Below the pieces are notes generated by a model. It had not been told where the DNA came from. It made no database searches and worked only from the letters and a program-made list of their open reading frames with translations. The translations under genes were made by a program, and so were the position numbers. Below are positions 23,602-35,330 of a stretch of 64,000 bases of DNA, in pieces. Numbering within the stretch: the stretch's first letter is position 1; each line of letters opens with the position of its first letter. Source of the stretch: Erythroxylum novogranatense (lineage: Eukaryota; Streptophyta; Magnoliopsida; Malpighiales; Erythroxylaceae); the NCBI GenBank assembly GCA_029891385.1, contig CM057229.1, positions 1,550,001 through 1,614,000 of the forward strand. Direction: 5' to 3'.

Positions 23602-25067
23602 TAAACTTTAGTATTGACAACCCTTTCACTAATAGATAAAAAATTTATGAATGAAACCCTAAAAAACTTTTCTGTCAAATACCCTAATCAAGCCCGAAAT
23701 TATAACCTCTAATGCTAAAAGAATTTTGCCCTTAATTTGATCACAGCCTAAGCCAATGACGCGACTAGGAGCAGACGAATATTCTACGGAATAAGTACGG
23801 GAATGGGAAGGATAAAAGGTATATATATTTTTTAATAGTTTAATTTTTAATTTTTTAAAAAATTTCCTTTACTTTTGAATTTTTTTAATAATTTTTTCTT
23901 TTAAATTTTGATTAAAATAAGAAAATATATGCGTTATGAATAATATATTTATACTAATCAAATGTTATTTACTTAAACGATTATCCTAATTTTAAATTTG
24001 AATTAAATTAATTAAATTTAACTAAAATTAATTAATTATTATAATTATCTTAAATTATTAATTTAAGTAAAATTTAATTGATCCAAAATAAATTTAAGAG
24101 TTGAATTGCATTAAATATTTGTAATATTTAATTAATTTATATCTTATGTTTTGAAGAACTTAAAATTTAAAAATTTTAAATTACAAAAAATTATTTTTTT
24201 TAAACCAAAAAATGTGAACACTAGATAAGCCAATGGGTGTTAAGTTGATAAAAAGAGCATGGAGTGCGCTGAGAATGGAGAATATACGTAATGGACAGCC
24301 TTATTCCTGAGCACGAAGTGACTGATGATGGGTATGGGAAATGGAAGCACTTTCCCAAGAAGAATAGTTCCTCTTTTATCTTCAAGTATAATGGCCGTCG
24401 AAGTGCCTTGGATAAGCTTTATCGTTCAGCACTTTCAGCACAGACCATATTCCCCTTCAACGTCACAGTCTCTTGGGGACCTTTTAGAGGTTCTGAGTTC
24501 GGAGTCTGCATGATAATATTCAGGAGGAGAAAAGCGAGAACTGCGCATGCTCAGAACTGATTCCGGAAAATAGGGATAGCAATTTAGTTAAAGTTTAATC
24601 TGATTTATTCTTATCAAACTGATTCGAAATAAATATATCAATTTAAATTTGAGTTTAATAACTTTTTTAGACTCGTAAGTTACGAAGAAAAAAATTAAAG
24701 GTGAATTATGTAATTCATAGTACATAACTTATTACTTACCCATGATCATAAATGAAATGATAAAAACGAAAGAAATATGAAATACTTAATTTCGATTTCA
24801 TTCAGAGTTCTCAAGTAATTTTTGGTGTTGAAATGAGCTCCAATCTTTTCTGAAGATACGACAAAATCTGCAAACTCCTCCTTGTGGTTATAATGCCAAA
24901 ATATCAAGTCGGCTCATTCATCTCTTGATGTTGGTTGTTACAGTCCTCTTGAATCTTCTATTTACCATTTTGCTTTTCCTTGATTTGGTATTATTTTTAT
25001 TTGTATGGAATACAATGGAATAAAGCCGTACTGTTCTTTTCTTTATTATCTTTATTATTGAGAAATG
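23602..25067. other. No gene recognised
   Basis: AT-rich. Overlapping plus frames at 24291-24560 have no recognised domain. Position 25067 is the left edge of the plastid-derived block. Confidence 0.4.
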
Positions 25068-25337
25068 GGGATACTCTAAGCATTCCATTAGTTATGTATC
25101 AACGTTCCAACAAAAATACTTGTATGCATCAAAAACCTCAGGTTCAGCAGGGTAAATGCCTTAAAAAGGGACAAGTTTTAGCGGATGGTGCCGCTACAGT
25201 TGGTGGCGAGCTCTCCTTGGGCAAAAACGTATTAGTAGCTTATATGCCATGGGAAGGTTACAATTTTGAGGATGCCGTACTCATTAGCGAACGTCTGGTA
25301 TCTGAAGATATTTATACTTCTTTTCACATACGGAAAT
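25068..25337 (+). pseudogene. rpoB: rpoB fragment (plastid RNA polymerase beta)
   Basis: About 90 codons from the central region of plastid Rpo[19 protein letters not shown], then [17 protein letters not shown] and [19 protein letters not shown]. It is in frame over this stretch, then ends abruptly after SFHIRK. Both ends are missing and there is no promoter. Confidence 0.93.
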
Positions 25338-25369
25338 TTCAATTAAGAGAATGAACGTCCATTAATGGA

Positions 25370-25534
25370 TTACAAAGTATCCATTGCTTCGAATTCAAAT
25401 TTAATCTCCTTCCATACTTCACAAGCAGCTACTAGTTCAGGACTCCATTTGCTAGCCTCACGGATAATTTCATTACCCTCACGAGCAAGATCGCGTCTTT
25501 CATTACGAGCTTGTACACATGCTTTTAGAGCTAC
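25370..25534 (-). pseudogene. rbcL: rbcL 3' fragment (Rubisco large subunit)
   Basis: The last ~54 codons of rbcL including its TAA stop: [44 protein letters not shown]. It is joined directly to a matK fragment in the same frame, separated by one TGA. In plastomes these genes are tens of kilobases apart. Confidence 0.93.
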
Positions 25535-25536
25535 TC

Positions 25537-25750
25537 AAATATCAGAATCCGATGAATCAGCCCGGGACGAGTTACTAATGGGATGTCCTTTTTCGTTACA
25601 AAATCTCGTTTTTGCCAATGTTCCAATCAAAGGAATAATTGGAACTGTTGAATCGAGTTTCTTCATAATATTATCTATTATAAATGATTTTTCTATCATT
25701 TGACTACGTACCGCCGAAGGATTTTGTCGTACACTTAAAAAATAGCCCAA
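25537..25750 (-). pseudogene. matK: matK fragment (maturase K)
   Basis: About 70 codons: [18 protein letters not shown], then [18 protein letters not shown] and CNEKGHPIS, ending ADSSDSDI. It matches the C-terminal half of MatK, upstream of domain X. Truncated on both sides. Confidence 0.92.
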
Positions 25751-25871
25751 AAAGTCTAAAGAGTGTTTGGATAATGAGTTTATATCGAGCGTATATCAAT
25801 AGAGAAAATGAAATAAGTATGTGGAAAAACAAGACAGGAATTCTCTACAATGACATTGTAAATCAATTGAA

Positions 25872-25943
25872 AGGGATGTAGTGCAGCTTGGTAGCGTTTG
25901 TTTTGGGTACAAAATGTCACGGGTTTAAATCCTGTCATCCCTA
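25872..25943 (+). pseudogene. trnP-UGG: Plastid trnP-UGG copy, degenerate
   Basis: It begins AGGGATGTAGTGCAGCTTGG, has anticodon arm TTTGTTTTGGGTACAAA, and ends CATCCCTA with acceptor pairing intact. Compared with the usual plastid gene it has a base change in the D-arm region, loss of two bases between D and anticodon arms, and a TTC to TTT change in the T loop. A nuclear copy, unlikely to be functional. Confidence 0.88.
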
Positions 25944-26034
25944 CCTATTACTGACTTTGCCTCTGAGCAATAACAAGGGATCAACTGAGATCAATTAAAA
26001 CGGGACATACCTAATCTTGAATTTTTATCATACT

Positions 26035-26178
26035 CTTGCGTATGACATCGCCACTCCCCTTGGCGGCATCCACTAATTCGGAACTGAATTTGAAAGTCAT
26101 ATTTCGACCCAGATGTTTTTGGGATGCCCCTAATAACCAACGAATGGCAAGTGCTTTTCCTTGTGTGAATCCTAGGGA
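26035..26178 (-). pseudogene. rps7: rps7 fragment
   Basis: About 48 codons from the C-terminal half of plastid ribosomal protein S7: [18 protein letters not shown], then [20 protein letters not shown]. It is fused in frame to ndhH at its upstream side; the two genes are in different plastome regions. Confidence 0.9.
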
Positions 26179-26202
26179 ACTTGATGAGTCGATCCGCTGA
26201 CA

Positions 26203-26612
26203 CGTCTCAAAAGTAGGAGAAGTTTTTTTACTAATGAACCGATATTCAAAATCATGCCACTCTCCATCCCTTTCTCGATTAAAATGCCTATTTTCTAAAT
26301 TCTCATAGGGCCCTCTCGGAATTCTTTCCAGAGCTTGTTGAATAATTTTAATTGATTCTGTCATTTCACCAATTTGGACTAAATAACGAGCTAATGAATC
26401 GCCTTCTTTTTGCCACTGGATTTCCCAATCAAATTCGTCGTAACACTCATAATGATCAACTTTACGAAGATCCCACTGCCCCCCAGAAGCTCGTAGCATT
26501 GGTCCGAATAACCCCCAATTTATTGTTTCCTCTGCACCAACAATACCTATTCCTTTAACTCGTTCTAAAAAAATAGGATTTCGTGTAATAAGTTTTTGAT
26601 CTAATCGAAGTA
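26203..26612 (-). pseudogene. ndhH: ndhH fragment (plastid NDH subunit)
   Basis: About 136 codons of Ndh[21 protein letters not shown], then [53 protein letters not shown] and FEYRFISKK. The frame stays open into the rps7 fragment. The 5' and 3' parts are missing. Confidence 0.93.
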
Positions 26613-26755
26613 ACTACGAACTCTGAATTCAATTAATAAGATTATTGAATTATCAAAACGACTTTGATAGCTATTTTTGACTTTCTATTCACACAAAGTT
26701 TTTGTGAATTTTTGATTACATGATTACTCCTCTGCAAAAACACATTGGCGCGCGT

Positions 26756-26792
26756 GTAAACGAGGTGCTCTACCTAAATAAGCTATAGCCCT
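26756..26792 (-). pseudogene. trnV-UAC: trnV-UAC 5' exon
   Basis: The minus strand reads AGGGCTATAGCTTATTTAGG..GAGCACCTCGTTTAC, the first half of plastid trnV-UAC up to the anticodon, followed by intron-like sequence. The second exon is absent. The usual GCTCAGTTAGG of the D arm is changed. Confidence 0.85.
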
Positions 26793-27229
26793 TATGCTTG
26801 TAATACATATTTTATTATGTCGATAATTTCTTGTCAAGATAGATATTACATGATCCAACATCCTACTTATTTCTTTGATCCGTTTGATCGGTATTGATTA
26901 TAAATGATATTACATTTACATTTTCTTTTTTCTTTCCATATTAAAAAGAATTTATCTTTGCAGTTTTGTAATTAAGTGTCAAGAAAGACCTTTTGGATCT
27001 AAAACAAGAATGCGTACATGATGAAGATTGATGATTGCAATTCTTGTTTTTGTTGTCCTCCTTCTTTCATCGAATACTCTCTACTACCGGTACTTGTTAC
27101 CGTACAACTACACAAGTCTTTAAAATGAAAAAAAGGGATTCTAAAAAAAATGATTCTTCTAAAACCACGAAAGGAATATTAGAATATATAGAATTTAAAA
27201 TAGGAAATAGAATATTCAAATCTAATATT

Positions 27230-27360
27230 AAAATCTATAGAATAGAAAAATATATATATAGATATTATATATAGAATATATATAGAATAGTAATATATAT
27301 ATAATATTAATATATATAATATTAATAATTAATAATTAATAATATATTTTATAATATATT
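27230..27360. repeat. AT/TA-rich low-complexity tract
   Basis: Runs of (AT)n with AATATTAATA-type units lie within the plastid mosaic. Confidence 0.7.
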
Positions 27361-27588
27361 AACAATAGAATAGGAATAATAGGAAAATCCAATATATAAA
27401 TATAGATAGAATAAAATAATATATGTAAAAAATGGATATGTATAAATGTATAAGTAAAAACAAAAGAATTAGTAGATCTGTTCCGTCCAAAATGGGAATG
27501 GGCTAGGGTTATGAACTTATAATCTATAATCTGATAATCAAGTTGATTCCATGATTATAAGTTCATTCCATACCGGACCAAACCGGAA

Positions 27589-27643
27589 TAACCTACGACC
27601 AGTTAGTTAACAGCCGACCGCTCTACCACTGAGCTACTGAGGA
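27589..27643 (-). pseudogene. trnN-GUU: trnN-GUU, 3' truncated
   Basis: The minus strand reads TCCTCAGTAGCTCAGTGGTA..CGGTCGGCTGTTAAC..TGGTCGTAGGTT. The D and anticodon arms (GTTAAC) are intact, but the T arm and 3' acceptor strand are replaced. The sequence on its 5' side resembles the plastid inverted-repeat spacer next to trnN. Confidence 0.87.
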
Positions 27644-27919
27644 ACAACGGGAGATTCGATCTCATAGAGTTAAATTCCCGTTCTCAACCCATGACCAATA
27701 TGAGCTCGAAGTTTCCTTCGTAACTCCCAGAACTTCTTCGTAGTGTCTTCGTTCCATGCCTCATTTCATAGGGAACCTCAAAGTGGCTCTATTTCATTAT
27801 ATTCAATTCATAGCCCAATTCTATTCATTTAATATCCCCTTTGGTGTCATTGACATAAGCGTTTCTAGTCTATCTCTTTCTATTTTTATATTCTATTTAT
27901 ATATATATGGAAAGTTTCA

Positions 27920-28275
27920 AAAAGAAAACCCTTAGGCTTGTTATCCAGGAACTTGTTCAGAAATACTGTAATGAAAGGAACATAGAAGTTTGTCGCTAGG
28001 TATTTGACCAAATAGGATCGTCCCATTCCTATAGAACCTATCACTAAAATACCCCTAGAGGGGGATAGGGCTAAGCGGAGCGAAAAGGGTTTTCCATGAG
28101 ATGGGAAATGAAAACTATTCGCCCTACACAAGGTTTGTGAATAAGTGATTGTCTGATAATGAACAAGGAATATCCGTCTTTCTACTAAACAGGGTGTATT
28201 GAACTCAACAGGTTTGGTTTGATCCTGTAGAATCGAACCCATTTTCTCATTAAGCGAAGGGTACAAAAAAATCAG
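27920..28275 (-). pseudogene. ycf2: ycf2 fragment
   Basis: About 110 codons of the FtsH-like Ycf2 protein: [20 protein letters not shown], then [29 protein letters not shown] and [20 protein letters not shown]. The P-loop region reads [10 protein letters not shown], with Met where Thr is usual. Homology stops after DNKPKGFL. Confidence 0.93.
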
Positions 28276-28701
28276 ATTGATTTTTCGATTAAAAAAAAAG
28301 TACTATGTGAAATCTTCGGTTTTTTCCTCTTTCGCTATCCCTATCCCATAGGTACAACGTTTGAATGGTCAAAGGCGAATTGAAAGTTAAGCAGTGGGAA
28401 TTCTAAAGATTCCCCCGAGGAAAAATAAAAATAGAGATGTCTCCTACGTTACCCCTAATATGTGGAAGTAGCGACGTAATTTCATAGAGTCATTCAGTCT
28501 GAATGCAATTGTTTCGAACTTTCTCCTTTTTTTTGAATGGAATATTTACGGAATCCCCATAAATATGATCAAACCCTATTCCATGGTATTTACCTGTTTC
28601 TTATTCTTAAGCAAGTCCCCGAGAGGGCTTAATTGATCCATGATTTATGTTTCATCTTTCCTTTTCGTTTGTTTCGAGAACTATAGCGATCAATTCCGAT
28701 T

Positions 28702-28849
28702 CTCGATAATATTTTTCCTTGTTCACTAATAAATCGACTAATTAAACTCATGTTTCTATAATCAATTCGATTACCCGATTGGATGGGGGGGGCAAACGCC
28801 TGCGAAAAGATCGCTTGGACTTCAGAAAAAGTCGCTTGGATTTATCCAT
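28702..28849 (-). pseudogene. rps18: rps18 5' fragment
   Basis: It starts at an intact ATG (28849): [18 protein letters not shown], then after a C-tract expansion that shifts the frame, [20 protein letters not shown]. The end runs into about 24 codons I do not recognise. It is joined next to ycf4, which is elsewhere in plastomes. Confidence 0.88.
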
Positions 28850-28875
28850 GGTTTGTTTATTCCTTATTTCATTTC

Positions 28876-29211
28876 GAAATAGGCCAATTCCGCAGCTTTT
28901 TGTTCAATTTCTCGTGGAGTCAAATTCTCATCAGTATGAGTCAAGGGAATGGATCCCGCCTCGATTTCCATATAAAGGACACGCCCAAAGATAAATACCT
29001 TCTTTAACTTCTATTCGATAGATGAATATCTTTCATAAGAAATCGGAGTAAGATCGCGATTTTTCCAGAAATTCAACGAAAAATACACACTATTCCTTCT
29101 TTTCTATCGAATCGGTCATAACCACTCCCTACATTCCACGAAATTGTGCACCACAAATAAGAGCTAATAAATAGACCGACGATCCCATAGAAAGACATCA
29201 CGACCCCTTGT
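28876..29211 (-). pseudogene. ycf4: ycf4 fragment (photosystem I assembly)
   Basis: The minus strand encodes [20 protein letters not shown], then [11 protein letters not shown], and further on [20 protein letters not shown] and [13 protein letters not shown]. Frameshifts separate the pieces. The N-terminal membrane segments are missing. Confidence 0.9.
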
Positions 29212-29240
29212 GAAAAAAAAGAAAAATCTGAGACAACAGA

Positions 29241-30363
29241 GAAAATTGTTCATTGACATTCGGTTTAGATTTTTTTTCTTCAATTTTTTCAACATGTAAG
29301 TCATCTATACGATTAATATGAGCAACTATAAAAGACCTTAACTTTTATATAATTTCTATAGCGGATTTTCTTATCATAAGGTCGATATGGATTAGGTTTA
29401 TACTAAAAGGGATCCATTTTTTACCCGAATTTCGACCCATTAATCTATTTCATTTATTAAATAACTTTATTACTCTTATTTAATCAAATTACGAACTTAA
29501 CCGATAATTTATTGAAAACTAAAATTACAATTAATAGCTAAAAAGACAAAATGTCTAACAAGCTAATTCGAACCAAAAATATAAACTAAATTTGACTAGA
29601 ACCAAAAATATAAACTAAATCAAAGTCAAAAATTTAAACTTAATATCATTAGAATTTGAATTTTTAATTAATCTTATATTTATTTAAAATTAATTCATTA
29701 CAAACCAACCTTTTTACTTGCAATTTTAAGAGGTTTAAATTTATTTTATTAATATTATATTATCAATTACTTTAAGTCACGTCTATCATTTAACTATTGC
29801 TTTTAATCTACCCGATTAATCCTGTAAAAAACCAATAGATATCATTATTAATGTTTTAAAAACTGAACCGAAAAATAAACATGCAAGCTAAAAGATTCCA
29901 AGTTTAAACCGTTATAAAATTTATTAAAATTAAATAAAATTTAAAATTTTAAATATGAATGAAAGAAATTGTTTTACTTATTAATAAATTTTAAACTTAA
30001 TTGAAATAAGAAATTATTAAATAAAATTAATTAATTGATAAGAACTTATTAATTTATAAAATTAACTAATTAATTAATAAATTTAATAGTAAAAATTATT
30101 TAAATAAATTAGTAAAAGTTAAAAAAAAATTAAAGTTGCAAAGTTTTTACTGATGTTACATGTAACAAAATAGCAGTTACGAAGAGCAGTCTCAAGATCT
30201 TGTACTCTTTTTTCTGAACGTGGGAACTTAAATCTGTGTACTGTACGCCCTTTTCTGAAAGTGGCAGACTTTTTCATGCATTTAAAATTCACTATTCGTA
30301 CATGTACTATCAGGTAAAAACCTACTGGGACATGTACACTTGTGCCTTCGCATCAGCTTATTC
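29241..30363. other. No gene recognised
   Basis: Strongly AT-rich, with a short internal repeat (AACCAAAAATATAAACTAAAT twice near 29570-29620). Nothing else is supported. Confidence 0.5.
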
Positions 30364-30517
30364 CAGATTCTTTGTCCATATTATGGTGTCTTATTGTGTT
30401 CAATAAATCTCAGCCATTTATTTATGTGAGTCGCGTAAGATAAGCCGCGTGGGTCCATGAAAATAAATGACAAGATTCTATAAAATGAATAAAGACAGTA
30501 ATATTTGATGAGGATTA
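30364..30517. mobile_element. MITE, long inverted-repeat type, copy 2
   Basis: It matches 9121-9290 (CTTTGTCCATATTATGGTGT, then CAATAAATCTCAGCCATTTA) and ends TAATATTTGATGAGGATT against TAATATTGGACAGAGGATCT. Its inner part is more diverged. Confidence 0.65.
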
Positions 30518-31834
30518 TTTCTCCTCCTACTTAGCATTGAAGTTGGAGACTTCAGAAGTAATTCAAGCGTTGGAACTCGATTGGTACTTACCCTGGCACT
30601 TCCGAGAAACAAAGCGACATTCCGTAAAAGGAAAGGGCTTTCTGTTGCGAACACAACATGATTCGGCATTACAGGGGAGTAATTTGTTATAAGAAGAACA
30701 TATTATAACATAGCTTGAGAAGAACCCTGAAATGCACCTAAAGATTATGTTCAAATCCTCAAACATTTGTACACCGGTTCAAATTCGATTTTCCCAGCTT
30801 GATGGTTCTGTGTTATGCTATCTAGATAATGCTTTGCGGGTTTGGCTGCTCTCGAATATATATATGCCAGCCTCCATATCTGCAAAAGGACCATTCCACA
30901 ATGTCAACGGAAACAGTGAACTACAGAACTTGAGGCTAAATAGCATTGACAGGAACGGCAAGAAACATGCAACTGAACATGGTTGGGCAGCACGGTGAAG
31001 TTCCCTTGGGATCCTTTCATTTTCCTTTTAAAGCAACATGCTTCTTAGCATCTTAAGCAGCCAGGAAAACATTCAACATCCACAGAATGAAATTCCAAAC
31101 TCATTGTCAGGGCTTTGTGTGAGGGCACAAGCACCTGAAAACTAATCTTATGAGGTAACCGATTACAAATATGGAATTGTGCTCCCAACATATCGATCGG
31201 CAAAGCAAGCTGACGAACTTCATACTCACTTTATCCAGATGAACTTATTCCAGAAGTCCATCAAAGGCTAATGTGACTGATCTGTGTTTTGGAAGGAATG
31301 GGACTCTCTTTTAGCACCTGGTATTGAATAATCTCACTTACATACCGTAGATTTATTAGTATAATGCTTAGAATGCTGACCATTGAGAACTACAAACGCC
31401 CCATGAGATGCAACGATTCTTTGCAGGTAAGAACGAGCACCCTGCTCCAGAACAGCCCTGTTTGACTCTTCGTATCCTCACACTGATATCTGGAGACCAC
31501 ACAGAAAAGCTTTCACAGTTGATAAAAGATGATACAGAGCTCATAGAAACATTAACATTTATTAACATTATAAACAAGACCAAAACAAGAAGCGCATGCG
31601 AAGAAGCAAGCTCTAATTGCCAAGCTACTATGACACATGAAATAGAACAGAAGTCAACATGCAAGGTGATGATTAATCATGGGAATTGATAACTCAGGTA
31701 ATTCCTCAACCACAGAGTGGTTTCAAGCAAGAGGCAGATGCACTTGAAGCCTACGAGTTTCTCCCATTCCATATCATGAATAGATGTATTCGGAAACTAC
31801 AGATATACTTTGATATCCATTGTCTTTGAGTTTT
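30518..31834. other. Mostly unassigned; one candidate exon
   Basis: Apart from the candidate exon listed separately, frames here (30732-30998 plus and others) show no recognised domain. This may be host sequence into which Copia B inserted. Confidence 0.35.
31346..31476 (-). CDS. Candidate orphan exon, function unknown
   Basis: A 131-bp open stretch bounded by an AG at its upstream side and a good donor (ACG|GTATGTAAG). It reads EESNRAVLEQGARSYLQRIV then ASHGAFVVLNGQHSKHY, which has the look of conserved protein rather than random translation. I do not recognise the family and cannot identify neighbouring exons. It may be a remnant of a broken gene. Confidence 0.25.
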
Positions 31835-32256
31835 TGTTGTAAAAATCGACCGGATTAGAACAGGTTCGCAGATAAATAGGACTGATAAGAATAGTAAAGA
31901 ACACACAGAGTTTACGTGGAAAACCCCCAAATTAGGGTAAAAATCACGGGCAAAGATAGAAGACTTTTATTATTGGGAAAACTGGAGAATTACAAGGAGA
32001 AACTAGACCCACAAAAATATACAGAATATTTTTGCCTCTCTCTTTTTCTCTCTTTTCTCTCTCACCTCACTGCTCTCTATTTTTTCTCTTCTCTCCGTTT
32101 GCTTATTTTCGCTTCATGCTGCTCCTGCCTTTCTATAGGCAGGAGAAGGCAGCCATCATTTTGGCATGTTAGGCACCGACTAAATCGGTGCCTAACTTGC
32201 CCACCAAGGTTGATAGCCACCTTTCCCACCAAGGTTGACAGCCACCTTGGTTGACA
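31835..32256 (-). repeat. 3' LTR of Copia B
   Basis: 422 bp; about 24 bp longer than its partner because of extra CT-rich sequence near 32040-32080. Confidence 0.9.
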
Positions 32257-32333
32257 ATTCTCCCACTTGAAGATTTGATTGAGATTCAATCAGATCTTCA
32301 CACTATTCTTTCTACCTTGCTGCGTCATGTTGC

Positions 32334-34244
32334 TTACGTCTCTGTCAGGCCACACGAGGATCGACACCACATAAACTTGTCACCATTGATTGCTTTTGTC
32401 ATAAAATCTGTCAGGTTATCCATTGTATTAATTTTCTGTATATCCACTGTTCCTTCTTCCACTTTCTCACGAACGAAGTGATACTGTACTCGGATATGTT
32501 TTGTCTTTGAATGAAATGCTGGATTCTTGGCAAGATGCAAAGCACTCTGACTGTCACAATACAGAGTAATATTCTCTTGTTTATTCCCAAGTTCCTCCAA
32601 CAACATATTCAACCACACTGCTTCTTTACTTGCTTGTGTAGCTGCTACATATTTTATTTTTGTTGTTGACGTAGCCACAACTGATTGCAGTTTTGAAACC
32701 CAGCTCACAGCTCCTTTAGCTAGTGTAAACATATATCCAGTAGTGGATTTGCTTTTATCAAGATCACCTGCATAATCAGCATCAACATATCATTTGACAG
32801 TAAAATCTGATCCTCCATAACATATTGCAACATCAGAGGTTCCTTTGATATATCTAAGAATCCTCTTAACAGTATTCCAATGCTCTTAACTAGGATTCGC
32901 CATGTATCTACTAACAACTCCCACTGCATGTGCAATGTCTGGTCTTGTACAAATCATAGCGAACATTAGACTTCCCATTGCTGATGCATACGGTACTCGA
33001 GACATTTCCATCCTCTCTTCTTTATTGCTAGGACTCATATTTGAGGATAACTTGAAATTAACAAGAAGAGGGGTATAAATTAACTTACAATCTTGCATGT
33101 TGAATCACCGCAAGATCTTCTTCAAATAATTCTTCTGAGAAAGCCAAATCTTCCTATTCTTTCTGTCTCGGTGAATTTGCATCCCTAGAATCTTGTTTGC
33201 TGGTCCCAAGTCCCTCATTTCAAATTCCCTAGCCAACTGTGTCTTCAATTCTTTGATACGATCATTATTGGGGCCTGCTACCAACATGTCGTCTACATAC
33301 AGCAGTAAGATTATAAAATTATCTCTTTCAAACCTCTTGAAGTACGCACAAGGGTCTGCATTTCGTCTGCTGTATCCCAGGCTCATGATGAAGGAATCAA
33401 ATCTCTTATACCAACACCTCGGCGCCTGCTTTAAACCATATAGAAATTTGTTCAACCTGCAAACCAAGTTCTCTTTCCATTTTTCTTCAAAACCTTCTGG
33501 TTGGAGCGTACAAATTTCTTCTTCAAGATTTCCATGAAGAAATGCAGTTTTCACATCTAACTGCTCAAGATGCAAGTCATATATAGCACACATTGCTAGA
33601 ACTACTCGGGCTGTGGTAAGTCGAACCACAGGAGAAAATATTTCGTTAAAATCAATACCTTCTTTCTTAGCATATCCTTTTACCACCAATCTAGCACGAT
33701 ATCTCTCCACTTGATCATCACCACTTCGCTTGATCTTGTAAACCCATTTATTGCCAATAGGCTTTCTTCCTTGCGGTAGTGATACTAGCTCCCATGTCTT
33801 ATTCTTATGCAGAGCTTTAATTTCTTCCTGCATTGTTGCCACCCACTGAGATGCATCTGAACTAGTCATTGCTTCTTGAAGAGTTGACGACTCTCCATCC
33901 TCAATTAAAAGACAGTATGCAATATTACTCTCCATAATATAATCTGAGTGCCAGCTTGGTGCTTTTCTCATGCGACTTGGTCTCTGAGCATCTGGAACAT
34001 CATATTCAACTGGTTCTTGCTCCTTGTGCTCTGGTGCAGCTTCAGAAGAATCATTGTGATCAACTTCCCTATCCACTTGTACAGTTGTAGTTTCTGGATT
34101 CTCTTGTACAATGCCAACATTTTCTGCTTGCTCTTGATCCTTATCTTCTATTAAGATAACATCCATGCTGACAACAATCTTGTAGGCAGTGGGATCCCAC
34201 AGACGATACCCCCTCACACCTTCAGCATACCGTAGAAAATGCAT
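32334..34244 (-). pseudogene. Copia B reverse transcriptase and RNase H
   Basis: The 379-codon frame 33105-34244 spans the integrase C-terminus and most of the RT: WELVSLPQGRKPIGNKWVYK, YRARLVVKGYAKKEGIDFNE, LDVKTAFLHGNL and an intact YVDDML. RNase H is split into 32886-33098, 32720-32935 and 32334-32732 by frameshifts; it ends with FHSKTKHIRVQYHFVRE. The RT core itself appears undamaged. Confidence 0.92.
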
Positions 34245-35320
34245 CTTCTAGATTTTGGATCCAACTTTGTAGTTTTTTGGGCATTGAACATCACATAGGC
34301 CGGACTTCCAAATATATGAAGGTTGGAATAATCCACTAGTTTACCAGTCCACATCTCCATCAGTGTCTTTAACTCAATTGCAGTTGATGGAGCTCGATTC
34401 ACCATATAACAGGCAGTATTGACTGCTTCTACCCAGAATTTCTTATCTAAGTTTGCAATTCTCAACATCGCTCTGGTTCTTTCCAACAGAGTTCTGTTCA
34501 TCCGCTCTGCTACTCCATTTTGTTGAGGAGTGTATGTCGTAGTGAATTGCCTTTTGATGCCTTCTTGCTTGCAGAATTCATCAAATTCTTTCCCAGTATA
34601 TTCACCTCCATTATCTGAGCGCAAACACTTGATCTTCTTTCCAAATTCGAGTTCTACCCGCGCTTTGTAAGATTTGAAAGTTGGAAACACATCTGCCTTC
34701 CTCTTGATAGGAAACACCCAACATCTCCTCGAATAATCATTAATAAAGGATACAAAGAAATTTGCTCCTCCTAGGGACTTAACTGGTGCTTGTCATACAT
34801 CAGAGTGAATCAATTCTAGAATCTCTTTACTTCTGAACTTTGATGTGTTGAACTTTAATCGATGTTGCTTACTCACAATGCAATGCTCACATAAGGGTAG
34901 TGTTCCCTTTGTAAGTCTTGGAAGTAGCTTCTTCTCTGCAAGTATCTTCATTCCTTGTTCTGACATATGTCCAAGCTTCTTATGCCACATCATTGCAATT
35001 TTGTAGTCTGGACTAGTCACTGCAACGGATGCCTCTCCTTCTTGCAAAGTTACTCCCTTCAGCATGTATAAATTTGCAACAATTTTCCCTGCTTTCATAA
35101 ATACTAGCGCTCCTTTAATCATTTTCATGATCTTGTTTTGAATCTCAAATTTGAAACCGAGATTATCTAGTTGTCCTATAGACAACAAATTCTTCTTCAG
35201 GCCCTCCACATGATGCACTTTTTCAATAGTCTGAGTTGTCCCATCATACAGTTTTAGCTTGATGGTACCAATACCAACGATCTTTAGAGCTGTACACAGA
35301 TCCCTCAGAGACAACTTCAT
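34214..35320 (-). pseudogene. Copia B pre-integrase and integrase
   Basis: The HHCC finger (MWHKKLGHMSEQ..LPLCEHCIVSKQ) is in 34793-35320. The core (CLRSDNGGEYTGKEFDEFC, then TPQQNGVAERMNRTLLERT) is in 34214-34717. A stop replaces the Trp after HSDV near 34792, the site of the first catalytic Asp block. Confidence 0.9.
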
Positions 35321-35330
35321 ACTGATGGAA

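Larger units (their letters stand above)
25068..29240. other. Mosaic nuclear plastid DNA insertion (NUPT 1)
   Basis: Fragments of at least eleven plastid genes follow each other in an order and orientation not found in any plastome I know: rpoB(+), rbcL(-), matK(-), trnP(+), rps7(-), ndhH(-), trnV 5' exon(-), trnN(-), ycf2(-), rps18(-), ycf4(-). Sources include the large single copy, small single copy and inverted repeat. All are truncated or mutated. Between trnN and ycf2 the sequence resembles the inverted-repeat spacer. Boundaries are approximate, set by the first and last recognisable plastid codons. Confidence 0.9.

Noticed and set aside
24291..24560. Two overlapping plus frames as a small gene
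   Set aside because: Neither shows motif, splice or promoter support, and they compete for the same bases.
25068..29240. Window as true plastid genome, or functional plastid genes
   Set aside because: Gene order is scrambled, all genes are truncated or mutated, and flanks are nuclear repeats.
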